Below are positions 12,146 to 25,600 of a DNA stretch of 64,000 nt, in pieces. The stretch is from the NCBI GenBank assembly GCA_964035545.1, contig OZ037770.1, positions 11,214,463 to 11,278,462 of the forward strand, read 5' to 3'. Below the pieces are notes generated by a model. That model did not search any database. It saw nothing but the letters and a program-made list of their open reading frames with translations, and was not told the DNA's origin. The stretch is from Bugula neritina. Lineage: Eukaryota > Bryozoa > Gymnolaemata > Cheilostomatida > Bugulidae. The position numbers and the translations under genes were made by a program. Position 1 is the stretch's first letter. Each line of letters opens with the position of its first letter.

Positions 12146-12919
12146 CACGGGCTTTCCATGTACCGATCTCAGATCGATCTCGCTGAGATCGATCTGAGAA
12201 ATGTGCTCAGATCAATCGTTTTTCCATGAGAATGTCAGATCGATCTCTCGAAGTTGCCTCCTCTTAAGTGAAGGATACTTTAAAAGTATTTTTTTTACCT
12301 GTTTGAGTGATCAAAGCTACTTCTGTTGAAAACAAGATGGTCGTAGTCTAAAATTTAATCCCAGCTATAAACTATGCGCAGCAAAGCTTTCAGTGTATGG
12401 TAATTTGGCCAATTTAAAATAATTAATTTTAATTTATTAGCTTGACAGCTTATATAAAATTACTGGCTGTCTTGCAGATTATTAATAAACTTACAGGACT
12501 GTTGGGCTTAAAATTACAAAGAAAATAGCTAATGAAACTAAGTTTTAATAGTCATTTAAATTCAATTTAAATTCTCCCATTTTTTTACCTTCTACTGCAT
12601 ATAATTGAGTTTTCTTAATCATTGTACTGAAAGTCAAAGTTTTGGCATCTGAAAAGATGGCTATCATAATTATTAAATACTTTGCTTAGTAATTATCAAT
12701 AAGTTATCATTTTTATTAGCAGACAACATTGTAGCGCGCAGTCTTTTTCTACTTCTCAGATCGATCTGGCGTCTTTCCATGGTCTTATTGACATGAGATC
12801 GATCTGAGTTCGAGCTCCACAGACCGACCAGCTCAGATCGACGGAGATCGATCTTTGGCGTCTTTCCATGGATCGATCTCGCTGAGATCGATCTGAGATC
12901 GGTACATGGAAAGCCGGTG
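12146..12919. mobile_element. Foldback/MITE element with GATCGATC-rich terminal inverted repeats
   Basis: The left end starts CACGGGCTTTCCATGTACCG and the right end is the near-perfect reverse complement, ending TACATGGAAAGCCGGTG. Each arm continues about 50 bases with repeated AGATCGATCT palindromes. Secondary GATCGATC clusters occur at 12225-12250 and 12755-12870. The 774-base element has no open frame for a transposase, so it is non-autonomous. It lies at the right edge of duplication copy A and is absent from copy B. No clear target-site duplication could be seen. Confidence 0.8.
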
Positions 12920-14068
12920 ATAATATTGTGATATATATATAAATGTATAGTGATACAGAACTAGCAAACATTTTACCATCAATAATCATGAGATAAGGTT
13001 TATATGACAAAATAATACTGCTGCAAAGAGTGCATGTTGCTGGTGTATAGTAAATATCGACTGATAAAAATTATAAATAATAATGACCAATGCCTGCGTG
13101 TGTGCCTGCCTGTGTGTGTGCGCCCGTGTGTGCCTGTGCATTTGAATTGTATGAAAGCGAAAAAACTTATACAGGTAATTTATGTGTGCCTTGGATGAAG
13201 TTAATTATGTGTTCAAACATAATCACGTGTGCAGATGAAATATCTTTTTCAGAAATTCTGTAGCTTTGCTTCATAATTTAATCAAATAAACTGTATGATA
13301 CATGGAGCATTTACAAGCAAAAGATTTTTCATGATAATAATTTGCTTTTAGACAGTTAGGTTGATAAAACCTACTCTTTTTATATAGTGTCAGCAAGATT
13401 TATTTATATCGTGATTTATTATATGCACTAACCAATAAACAGGAATAATAAAATACAAACTAAATTTTGATGTAGCACACAAAAATAAACGAAAAATTTA
13501 CAAGCAAGTATAAAGTAAACTTAGAACTAATTGTTATTTACTAATATAGTTTGAATAAACTGAATGCATGTTTGTCCTGAATTGGCACTAAATAAAATTT
13601 TAATTCTTATAACAATGACGTTTGACAGTACCAATTATTACTGAATCGCATTCTACTAAAGTCCATATCACTTTTTCAGATTTGCTTCTATCAGCAATAC
13701 CTGAACAATATCCTGAGAAAGTCTGCACTGTTTTTTTTTGTAAAACATAAAAATACATTACTAAGGTAACTCTTAAAATTAAATTTATAATTTATCATTA
13801 AATTTGATTAAAATCAATGATATTTTGTGCTTCAATCTATGGCTGAGCTTTGTGATTTCCTTTTTTACAGTCTTCATTTTTTTTGCAATTTTCATGCTTA
13901 CCCTATTCTTATCTATCTCTACTTCGTCCTGTTTGGGTAGCAGGCCTCCTTAATTTGTTGCAATGGCCATATACATTTTTATGAGTTAAAAATAACTACA
14001 CAATTACGATGCAACTCTTAAGTATAATAGTATAAAAGTAATTTTTATGGTAACTCATAATATGATGT
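12920..14068. other. Spacer between GPCR block A and lectin unit 1
   Basis: AT-rich, no coding signal. A TG-rich run (GTGTGTGCCTGCCTGTGTGTG-like) lies at about 13092-13140. The lectin unit similarity begins near 14068. Confidence 0.6.
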
Positions 14069-17000
14069 TATAAGCTGTTGTTGAATGTAAAATTAATTTG
14101 TTTTATGAGTTTGACATTTGATGCATACGTGTGCACATGCATTTGAAAGAGCCTACAAGTTCTATTTGTAATTATATAGGTTTTTGCTATGTTTTAAGAA
14201 TAACTCTATTATAGGCAAAATATGATAACTTCTATTATATAGTCAACATTATAACTTCAAAATGCTTTATTTGATAACTATGACTTAAATCGTGATGATA
14301 TGTTTTATAGATTATGTTATCCGTTTCCTTTGATCGTTTACTGCTGCTATTATTACAACTGCATAAATGGTTGTGCTTTTTAAGTTGTGATGTTTTTATA
14401 TAATATAATGCTTTACTGCGCAAGGAATTTTTAAAAGGTATTCTTTGGTAACTTATGATAGGTTTTTATTGATTTGTTTATATTTATTATCATTTGTAAA
14501 TGCATAATATATTTGCTAGCAAACTTTATGATTCAGAATATAAGGCAGGGAAATTTTTCTAACTGCTGCAAAACCAGTTTTTATTCTTAAACATAGTAAT
14601 TTGAACAAAACTACCAATCAGAAAAGGTGACAACTTGTAGAGATCCTTATAGCTATATACTCAATTACAACAAATTAATTTCTTCTATTGTTAATTCAAT
14701 AAATTTATTCATACAAAGATCACTATATATTTCACACGTTATTTTCTTGAAAATGATTTTCATGTTCATAAACCATACGCAGTTGACTACATCAACAGTA
14801 TAGTTTATATAATTTAGGTTGTGATTCAGAATAAACACAAAATATCACAAAATGAATTTTCAAGTAATTATATTTGATAGAGAACATTGAAACACTTATT
14901 ATATATAACCTGTCAAATGCGTGGAAGAAGCAGTTCACATGTATCTTCTTATATAGCTTAGAAACTGAAGGTCTCGCATTCAAATCTTAAGAAAGACAAA
15001 ACTTATCTACAGTTGGGTATAACTGAACTATCAAATAATAACTTGAAGTTTTTTCAATTGTATGTCACAGTTCCCAGTGAATCAGCTTCAATGTTAATTG
15101 CACACAGCACATTTACTAATTATACGTAGTTCTTATTGCATAAATAAGTTACACATTGAACTAAATTGTTCAGCATTGAATAAGTTTACAACATTCGATA
15201 TAAAGAAAATGATATGCTCACACTTAGGAGAATTATAAATCTCAACTAGAAAGAAACTAATATAGACTGATTATTTCCTCTTCTGAAAACACAGCATGCA
15301 AGTGCAGTGCGTGTATCACACTGAACGTTATATAAGAAAAAAGTTACTGTGGCATTAAAATTAGCCTCGAATACTTAATAACCATGAGCTTCAATCTCAT
15401 GAAGATTAAGCGTGGTTTTAGCATTAAACAGAATCTGGACAAAGCGGCCACTGATTGGTTGATCACATGTAATCAGAGTGTAGTATTGGTTAAGAATACC
15501 ATCAACATATTTACACAGAACTTCTCTGTTAGATCCAGTAAACTCTATATCTTCCTCTACCATAGCAACTGTTACTTCTGTGTTGATTGATCTCTGGCTA
15601 TAACGTGTTTCTATAAAACCATTTCACAAGATATTTTTTCTATAAGAAATTTATACCAACAATTTTAAAATACACACACACACACCCGCACGCATGCACG
15701 CACGCGAGCACACATATTTATGTATAGTTATATATAATGTTTTATATAAGTATTAATTTAACACACTCTATATGCTGTACGTTGTATGTAACTCATAGAA
15801 TAGAAAGCAACTCAAGTGTAAATGATCCTTATAATTAGGTCCTCACTACATTATAATACAACATGAACTTTGACTGTTTCTGAACTTTCCAAAAGGTTTT
15901 TGCATGAAAAAAGGAAAGCAGCTTGATGCTTTTGTTCTGCTGCCTTAAATATTCTACTATATAATAAAAATGAATACTTAAATAACTAGACTAATAATCA
16001 AGCATAAGTCAAAAATTACTGTAACCAAAGACATATTTACATACCAATAATGGAAAAAAGTTGTTGATTTCTCATTTATAATAATCTGCTATTTGCGAGT
16101 AAAAATACTGTTTAGTTTTTCAACTCACTTTTATATCTATTCAGAACGTTGACAGCCCAGACACAGTGTACATCTCCCAGGTCTACTCTCCACCATGGTC
16201 TAGTCTCCTTGTTGCTGTGTGCCAGAGAATAAAGCTCATCCGACAGCTCATAGATTCCATCAACAGCAAATTTAGCCTCAAAGGTGTACATTTCAGTGGA
16301 GTTGAGCACAAAAACAGATGATTGCCTTGCTTGTTTATCTAAATAAAAATATTAATTCATCCTTAAAGTTCGATGGTAATTTTAACAGTGAAAAGGTACT
16401 ATTCTTTTTATTTTTTCAATAACATAATTTACTCTAAGATTATAAACGCTTGTATTCATCACTCAAGCGTTCAATAATTAGTGAATTTCATATTTGATCT
16501 TAAATAGTTTTATTGAAAGTGAAAACTGAATAAATAACTTTAAATGTATTTAAATATGGACAGGTTTGAGAAAAGAAAAAGGAAATGCACTCACTCCTAG
16601 CTAGGAATTTAGTGAAGCGTTCTCCAACATCAGCTCTGATGTAATAACCATCTCCTTCTCCTTCAGAATACAGATTAGGGTTGACACATGTTTTACCAGA
16701 GCACTTCTTAGTTAGCCAACCATATGTGAACCCATCACAGTCTTCTTTCCTGGTACAATCAGACGCACAGGACATTGCAGAGGGGGCTGTCCCAGAGTCA
16801 TGTTGTGAAATGTTGGACAGAGATTCTGGCATGACATAACTCTTGTAAAGGACAGTCTGGTAACCAAAAACAGCCAAGGTTGCGAGCTTTATCACCAATA
16901 GAACTGCAAAAATAACAATATTGCATAGCAAACCACTTGATTTTTTTAATCACAGATCAAAATATTTTATTACTGTATTTTTTGATGTTTGAGCACAATT

Positions 17001-18361
17001 ATTAAAAAAAAACTGCTTAGCATAACAATGGCATATATATGTACTAATAATAAACTTTAACACTGTAATAGAGTTGAAACAAATGAAATTCCTAATTAAA
17101 GAATTTGTAATAATTATAATACATATTTTGCATTTAAATAATATAGTTATAATATAATTTACATGCATAAGATGAGGCAATTCATTAAAATATATAAATA
17201 GTTTATAAATCTTTAACTTACTAAATCTGCATGTCCAGAATCTTCCAGCCATTTTCTTAGAACTTCTACCGGCTAAACAATTGTTCTTGTAATCTGCTTC
17301 GGGGGAAATATCTTTCTAAACCATGAGTGTTACAGTTATAAGCATGACTTTATTTGCTGTTGCTTTGCTCATTCTTTTATTGAAAAAATTGTCATAATTA
17401 TAAAATATTGATTAAAGCAATATATATATTATACAAGCAACAAAAGGGTGAAGGACGTGAATGGCTTAAAGCTGTTAATGATGTTTGAAACAATATCTGT
17501 AAAGAAATAGAAATAAACTTGAAACATTAAAGTGATATATAGATAAATTGCTATCTGTATTATTTAATAATATTTGAGCAAGACTCTTTAATCTAATGAT
17601 ATGTTGAACTTTACTCATAAATTGCATTTCTACAATTCTATAAGCAGATTGATTTTCAAGGATCATAAGAACAGAAAAAGATTCACAAGTATATAAATTA
17701 TCCGTAAAAGCTCAAATTTGAATGTTTCTTCATTGTTAAGAGATGTGAATCTTAAAATTTGTACAATAATCAAGTGAAATAGCAAATTATAAAAATAATT
17801 TTATGTTGATCAAAGTGGCCAAAACACACCAACAGTTGCTTGTTAGAAATGTAAATTCAACTATATTCAATCATTTATTATAATGTAAGTTCAAAATTAA
17901 CCTTTTTACTTGGCAAATATTTGTTTTGCAACTTTTTATTAAAGCTATTCAAAACAAAATTATTATTTTTTTTTGCAATCAGAAAAAGCCTATTATAAAT
18001 AGTTGGCTAATTTACTATTTTTATGCATTCATTATATATTTCGAATTTCAGTTGTACTCTATGTAATATATATTATGTTATATTTTGAATTGCTCTATAG
18101 CTATGCCTGTAACCATTACATTGCCCTCAATTTTCTAATTCACAATTTTCGTTTAAAATTAGATCTATTGACTCATTAAATTTTTTATGTGTAATAAAGC
18201 AAATGTGTTACAATTACGTTACATCACACTATGTATGCTTAATTTTTATCTGTATAGTTGCAACTAATCATAAATATTAGGTTTTGATAAGTATTCATAG
18301 TGCATATGTATTATGTGAAATATACTTTCTTATTAAAATTGTGTGTTTTTGTTGATACAAT
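14069..18361. repeat. Tandem lectin unit 1
   Basis: First of three direct repeats of about 4.28-4.29 kb (14069-18361, 18362-22641, 22642-26618). Boundaries are placed where ATAAGCTGTT/TGTAAGCTGTT resumes. Identity is high through exons, introns and flanks. Each unit has one lectin gene on the minus strand, a CA-rich microsatellite in the last intron (15670-15715 here) and about 1.1-1.4 kb of non-coding flank on each side. ORFs of about 60 codons shared by the units outside the gene are explained by the repeat and have no protein-like features. Confidence 0.9.
15375..17252 (-). CDS. Secreted PAN + fucolectin-like (FTP) protein, unit 1
   Basis: Exons (minus): 17222-17252, 16595-16903, 16129-16338, 15375-15610; 261 aa, all donors GT and acceptors AG, phases consistent. 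Residues 1-24 form a signal peptide (MAGRFWTCRFILLVIKLATL core). About 25-110 is a PAN/apple-type Cys domain (CASDC, DCDGFTYGW, KKCSGKTC). About 114-261 is an F5/8-type C / F-type lectin fold, with KxARQSS at the start, FAVDG, RPWWRVDLGDV, LNRY, and the C-terminal ISGRFVQI and LHEIEAHGY. The canonical sugar-binding NRxDCCxxR block of F-type lectins is replaced here (NRYKKTRYSQR), so fucose binding is doubtful. Likely a secreted recognition or mucus protein; the role is inferred from domains only. Confidence 0.85.
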
Positions 18362-21300
18362 GTAAGCTGTTAATGAATGTAACATAAATTTGTTTCATGA
18401 GTTTAACATCTGATTATACGTGTGCACATGCATTTGAAAGAGCCTACAAATGCTATTCGCAGTTATATAGGATTTTGCTATGTTTCAAGAATAACTCTAT
18501 TATATAGGCGAATGATGACTTCAAAATGCTTTATTTGATGACTATAACTTAAAGCGTGATAATATATTCTATAGATTATGTGACCATGCAGTTTCCTTTG
18601 ATCATTCAGTGCTGCTATTATTACAAATGTATATATGGCTGTGCTTTTTAATTTGTAATGTTTTTATATAGTATAATGCCTTACTGCAAGAAATTGTTGA
18701 AAGGTATCCTTTGGTAAATTATGATTGGTTTTTATTGATTTGGTTATATGTATTATCATTTGCAAATGCATACTATATTTGCTAGTGAACTTTATAAATC
18801 AGATTATAAGGCAGAGAAATTTTTCTAACTGCAAGCAGCAAAACCAGTTTAATTCATAGTAATTTGTAATTTGGACAAAACTATACCAATCAGAAAAAGT
18901 GACAATTTGTAGAGATCCTTATAGCTATACTCAATTACAACAATTTAATTTCTTTTATTGTTAATTTAATAAAATTATTCATACAAAAATTACTATATAC
19001 TTTGCATGCTATTTTTTCAAAAATAATTATCTTGTTCATAAACCATACGCAGTTGGCTACATCAACAGTATAGTTTATATAATTTAGGTTGTGATTCAGA
19101 ATAAACACAAGATATCACAAATTGAATTTTCAAGTAATTATATTTGATCAAAAACATTGAAACACTTATTATAACCTGTCAATTTTATGTAAGCAACAGT
19201 TCACTTGTATCTTCTAATATAGCTTAGAAACTGAAGGTCTGACATTCAAATTCCAAGAGAGACAAAACTTATCTACAGTTGGGTATAACTGAACTTTCAA
19301 ATAATAAGTTAAAGTTTTTTCAATTGTATGTCACATATTTATAAAATCAAATATCTTTCTCAGTAAATCAGCTTCAATGTTAATTGCACACAGCACATTT
19401 ATTGAATATACGTAGTTCTTACTGCATCAAATTACACATTGAACTAAATTGTTCAGCATTGGATAGGTTTACAACATTCGATATAAAGAAAATGATATGC
19501 TAACAGTTAAGAGAATTATAAATCTTAACTAGAAAGAAACTAATATAGACTGATTATTTCCTCTTCTGAAAACACAGCATGCAAGTGCAGTGCATGTATC
19601 ACACTGAACGTTATATAAGAAAAAAGTTACTGTGGCATTAAAATTAGCCTCGAATACTTAATAACCATGAGCTTCAATCTCATGAAGATTAAGCGTGGTT
19701 TTAGCATTAAACAGAATCTGGACAAAGCGGCCACTGATTGGTTGATCACATGTAATCAGAGTGTAGTATTGGTTGAGATAACCATCAACATATTTACACA
19801 GAACTTCTCTGTTAGATCCAGTAAACTCTATATCTTCCTCTACCATAGCAACTGTTACTTCTGTGTTAATTGATCTCTGGCTATAACGTGTTTCTATAAA
19901 ACCATTTCACAAGATATTTTTTCTATAAGAAATTTATACCAACAATTTTAAAATACACACACACACCCGCACGCATGCACGCACGTGAGCACACATATTT
20001 ATGTATAGTTATATATAATGTTTTATATAAGTATTAATTTAACACACTCTATATGCTGTACGTTGTATGTAACTCATAGAAAAGGTCATACAATAGAAAG
20101 CAACTCAAGTGTAAATGATCCTTATAATTAGGTCCTCACTACATTATAATACAACATGAACTTTGACTGTTTCTGAACTTTCCAAAAGGTTTTTGCATGA
20201 AAAAAGGAAAGCAGCTTGATGCTTTTGTTCTGCTGCCTAAAATATTCTACTATAATAAAAATGAATACTTAAATAACTAGACTAATAATCAAGCATAAGT
20301 CAAAAATTACTGTAACCAAAGACATATTTACATACCAATAATGGAAAAAAAGTTGTTGATTTCTCATTTATAATAATCTGCCATTTGCCAGTAAAAATAC
20401 TGTTTAGCTTTTCAACTCACTTTTATATCTATTCAGAATGTTGACAGCCCAGACACAGTGTACATCTCCCAGGTCTACTCTCCACCATGGTCTAGTCTCC
20501 TTGTTACTATGTGCCAATGAATAAAGCTCATCTGATAGCTCATAGACTCCATCAACAGCAAAGTTAGCTCCAAAGGTGTACATTTCAGTGGAGTCGAGCA
20601 CAAAAACAGATGATTGCCTTGCTGGTTTATCTAAATAAAAATATTAATTTATCCTTAAAGTTTGATGCTAATTTTAACAGTGAAAAGGTACTATTCTTTT
20701 TATTTTTTCAATAACAAAATTCAATCCAAGATTAGAAAGGCTTGTATTCATCACTCAAGCATTCAATAATTAGTGAATTTCATATTTGATCTTAAATAGT
20801 TTTATTGAAAGTGAAAACTGAATAAATAACTTTAAATGTATTTAAATATGAACAGGTTTGAGAAAAGGAAAAGGAAATATGCACTCATTCCTAGCTAGGA
20901 ATTTAGTGAAGCGTTCTCCAACATCAGCTCTGATGTAGTAACCATCTCCTTCTCCTTCAGGATACAGATTAGGGTTGACACATGTTTTACTAGAGCACTT
21001 CTTGGTTAGCCAACCATATGTGAACCCATCACAATCTTCTTTTCTGGTACAATCAGAAGCACAGAACATTGCAGAGGAGGCTGTCTCAGAGTCATGTTGT
21101 GAAATGTTGGACAGAGATTCTGGTATGACATAACTTTGGTAGAGGGCAGTCTGGTAACCACAAACAGCCAGGGTTGTGACCTTTATCGTCAATAGAACTG
21201 CAAAAATAACAATATTCCATAGCAAAACATTTAATTTTTTTAATTACATTTAATTTTTTTTGATGTTTAAGCACAATTATTGATAAAAAGCTGTTTAGCG

Positions 21301-22641
21301 TAACAATGGTATATATATGTACTAATAATAAATTTTAACTCTTTGTTAAAGTTTAAGCAAATAAAATTCCTAATTAAAGAATTTGTAATAATTGTAATAC
21401 ATATTTTTGCATTTAAATAATGTAGTTATAACATAATTTACATAAGGTGAAGCAATTCATTAAAATATATAAACAGTTTATAAACCTCTAACTTACCGAA
21501 TCTGCATGTCAAGAATCTTCTAGCCATTTTTTTAGGACTTCTACCGGCTAAACAGTTGTTTTTTGTAATCTGCTTCGGGGAAAATATCTTTCTAAACTAC
21601 GAGTGTTACAGTTATAAGCATGACTTTATTTGCTAATGCTTTGTTCATTCTTTTATTGAAAAAGGAATAATAATAATTAAATATTGATTAAAGCAATATA
21701 TATATATTATACAAGCAACAAAAGGGTGAAGAACATGAATAGCTTAAAGCTGTTAATGATGTTTGAAACAATATCTGTAAAGAAATAGAAATAAACTTGA
21801 AACATTAAAGTGATATATAGATAAATTGCTATCTGTATTATTTAATAATATTTCAGCAAGACTCTTTAATCTAGTAATATGTTGAACTTTACTCATAAAT
21901 TGCATTTCTACAATTCTATAAGCAGATTGATTTTCAAGGATCATAAGAACAAAAAAAGATTCACAAGTATATAAATTATCCGAAAAAGCTCAAATTTGAA
22001 TGTTTCTTCATTGTTAAGAGATGTGAATCTTAAAATTTGTACAATAATCAAGTGAAATAGCAAATTATAAAAATAATTTTATGTTCATCAAAGTGGCCAA
22101 AACACACCAACAGTTACTTGTTAGAAATGTAAATTCAACTATATATTCAATCATTTATTATAATGTAAGTTCAAAATTAACCTTTTTACTTGGCAAATAT
22201 TTGTTTTGCAACTTTTTATTAAAGCTATTCAAAACGAAATTATTATTTTTTTTTGCAATCAAAAAAAGCCTATTATAAATAGTTGGCTAAATTACTATTT
22301 TTATGCATTCATTATATATTTCGAATTTCAGTTGTACTCTATGTAATATATATTATGTTATATTTTGAATTGCTCTATAGCTATGCATGTAACCATTACA
22401 TTGCCCTCAATTTTCTAATTCACAATTTTCGTTTAAAATTAGATCTATTGACTCATTTAATTTTTTATGTGTAATAAAGCAAATGTGTTACAATTACGTT
22501 ACATCACACTATGTATGCTTAATTCTTATCTGTAAAGTTGCAACTAATCATAAATATTAGGTTTTGATAAGTATTCATAGTGCATATGTATTATGTGAAA
22601 TATACTTTCTTATTAAAATTGTGTATTTTTGTTGATACAAT
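18362..22641. repeat. Tandem lectin unit 2
   Basis: Second direct repeat. Nearly identical to unit 3 in its left flank (18362-19650 against 22642-23930) and to unit 1 across the gene. The 17.7-19.6 kb stretch between the two genes is non-coding. Confidence 0.9.
19658..21527 (-). pseudogene. PAN + fucolectin-like gene, unit 2, with broken splice donor
   Basis: Exons by homology: 21497-21527, 20889-21197, 20421-20630, 19658-19893; the same lengths as in units 1 and 3 (31, 309, 210, 236), and no internal stops. The signal peptide is MARRFLTCRFVLLTIKVTTL. The intron after the PAN exon starts AT instead of GT: units 1 and 3 read GGA/GTGAGTGC, and this copy reads GGA/ATGAGTGC, position 20888. Without that donor, read-through gives a PAN-only protein that adds about a dozen residues (NECIFPFPFLKPVHI) and stops near 20842. 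All other splice sites are intact. It may be a young pseudogene, a PAN-only secreted variant, or a gene using a cryptic donor. Marked as pseudogene with reserve. Confidence 0.6.
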
Positions 22642-25600
22642 GTAAGCTGTTAATAAATGTAACATAAATTTGTTTCATGAGTTTAACATCTGATTATACG
22701 TGTGCACATGCATTTGAAAGAGCCTACAAATGCTATTCGCAGTTATATAGGATTTTGCTATGTTTCAAGAATAACTCTATTATATAGGCGAATGATGACT
22801 TCAAAAGGCTTTATTTGATGACTATAACTTAAAGCGTGATAATAATAATTATGTTTTATAGATTGTCTGATCAGTTTCCTTTGATCATTCAGTGCTGCTA
22901 TTATTACAAATGTATATATGGCTGTGCTTTTTAATTTGTAATGTTTTTATATAGTATAATGCCTTACTGCAAGAAATTGTTGAAAGGTATCCTTTGGTAA
23001 ATTATGATTGGTTTTTATTGATTTGGTTATATGTATTATCATTTGCAAATGCATACTATATTTGCTAGTGAACTTTATAAATCAGATTATAAGGCAGAGA
23101 AATTTTTCTAACTGCACGCAGCAAAACCAGTTTAATTCATAGTAATTTGTAATTTGGACAAAACTATACCAATCAGAAAAAGTGACAATTTGTAGAGATC
23201 CTTATAGCTATACTCAATTACAACAATTTAATTTCTTTTATTGTTAATTTAATAAATATATTCATACAAAAATTACTATATACTTTGCATGCTATTTTAT
23301 CAAAAATAATTATCTTGTTCATAAACCATACGCAGTTGGCCACATCAACAGTATAGTTTATATAATTTAGGTTGTGATTCAGAATAAACACAAGATATCA
23401 CAAAATGAATTTTCAAGTAATAATATTTGATCAAAAACATTGAAACACTTATTATATATAACCTGTCAAATTTGTGCAAGCAGCAGTTCACTTGTATCTT
23501 CTTATATAGCTTAGAAACTGAAGGTCTGACATTCAAATTCCAAGAGAGACAAAACTTATCTACAGTTGGGTATAACTGAACTTTCAAATAATAATTTAAA
23601 GTTTTTTAATTGTATGTCACATATTTATAAAATCAAATATCTTTCTCAGTAACTCAACTTCAATGTTAATTGCACACAGCACATTCATGAAATATATGTA
23701 GTTCTTATTGCATCAAATTACATATTGAACTAAATTGTTCAGCATTGAATAAGTTTACAACATTTGCAATAAAAAAAATGATATGCTCACAATTAGGAGA
23801 ATTATAAATCTTAATTAGAAAGAAAATAATAGACTGATTATTTCCTTTTCTGAAAACACAGCATGCAAGTGCAGTGCATGTATCACACTGAACGTTAAAA
23901 GAAAAGAGTTACTGTGGCAATAAAATTAGCCTCGAATACTTAATAACCATGAGCTTCAATCTCATGAAGATTAAGTATGGTTGTAGCATTGAACAGAATC
24001 TGGACAAAGCGGCCACTGATTGGTTGATCACATGTAATCAGAGTGTAGTATTGGTTGAGATAACCATCAACATATTTACACAGAACTTCTCTGTTAGATC
24101 CAGTAAACTCTATATCTTCCTCTACCAAAGCAACTGTTACTTCTGTGTTGATTGCTCTCTGGCTAACACGTGTTTCTATAAAACCATTTCAAAATTTTTT
24201 TTTTATTACCAACAACTTAAAAATGCACACACACACACACGCACACACATATTTATGTATAGTTATATATAATTTTTCAATAACTAATAATTTAACACAC
24301 TCTATACATACTATACGTTGTATGTAACTCATAGAAAAGGTCATATATAGTAGAAAGCAACTCAAGTGTAAATCACCCTTATAATTATAATACAAAATGA
24401 ACGTCGGTTGTTTCTGAACTTTCCAAAAGGTTTTTGCATGAAAAAAAAAGCGATTTAAAGATACTTTTGTTCTGCTGCCTTAAATATTCTACTTTAATTA
24501 AAATAGGTATCTATAAAATGACTAATTGAGTAATCAAGCCTAAGTCAAAAATTATTGTAGCCAAAGACATAGCTATATACTAATAACAGAAAAAAAAGTT
24601 TCTCATTTATAATAATCTGCTATTTATGCATGGGTAAAAATTCTGTTTAGTTTTTCAACTCACTTTTATATCTATTCAGAATGTTGACAGCCCAGACACA
24701 GTGTACATCTCCCAGGTCTACTCTCCACCATGGTCTAGTCTCTTTGTTACTATGTGCCAGAGAGTAAAGCTCATCTGATAGCTCATAGACTCCATCAACA
24801 GCAAATTTAGCCTCAAAGGTGTACATTTCAGTGGAGTTAAGCACAAAAACAGATGATTGCCTTGCTGGTTTATCTAAATAAAAATATGGATTCATCCTTA
24901 TAAAGTTTGATGCTAATTTTAACAGTGGGAAGATACTATTCTTTTTAGTTTTTCAATAACAAAATTTAATCCAAGATTAGAAAGGCCTGTATTCATCACT
25001 CAAGCATTCAATAATTAGTGAATTTCATATTTGATCTTAAATAGTTTTATTGAGAGTAAAAACTGAATAAATAACTTTAAATTTATTTAAATATGGACAA
25101 AATTGAGAAAAGAAAAAGGAAATGCGCACTCACTCCTAGCTAGGAACTTAGTGAAGCGTTCTCCAACATCAGCTCTGATGTAATAACCATCTCCTTCTCC
25201 TTCAGAATACAGATTAGGGTTGACACATGTTTTACCAGAGCACTTCTTGGTTAGCCAATCATATGTGAATCCATCACAGTCCTCTTTCCTGATACAATCA
25301 GAAGCACAGGACATTGCAGAGGTAGCTGTCCCAGAGTCGTGTTGTGAAATGTTGGACAGAGAGTCTGGCATGACATAACTCTTGTAGAGGACAGTCTGGT
25401 AACCAAACACAGCCAGGGTTGTGAGCTTTATCGTCAATAGAACTGCAAAAATACCAATATTCCATAGCAAAACACTTGATTTTTTAAACCCCAGATCAAC
25501 GTTTATTTCTGTAGTTTTCGGTGTTTGAGCACAATTATTAATAAAAAACTATTTAGCGTAACAATGGCATATATCTGTACTAATAATAAACTTTGACTCT

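Noticed and set aside
17475-17666. 63-codon ORF conserved in all three lectin units
   Set aside because: The whole unit is nearly identical at the DNA level, so conservation is not selective. The frame has no Kozak context, partner exon or recognisable domain.
19667-19873. Plus-strand 68-codon ORF repeated in each unit
   Set aside because: Antisense shadow of the last lectin exon.
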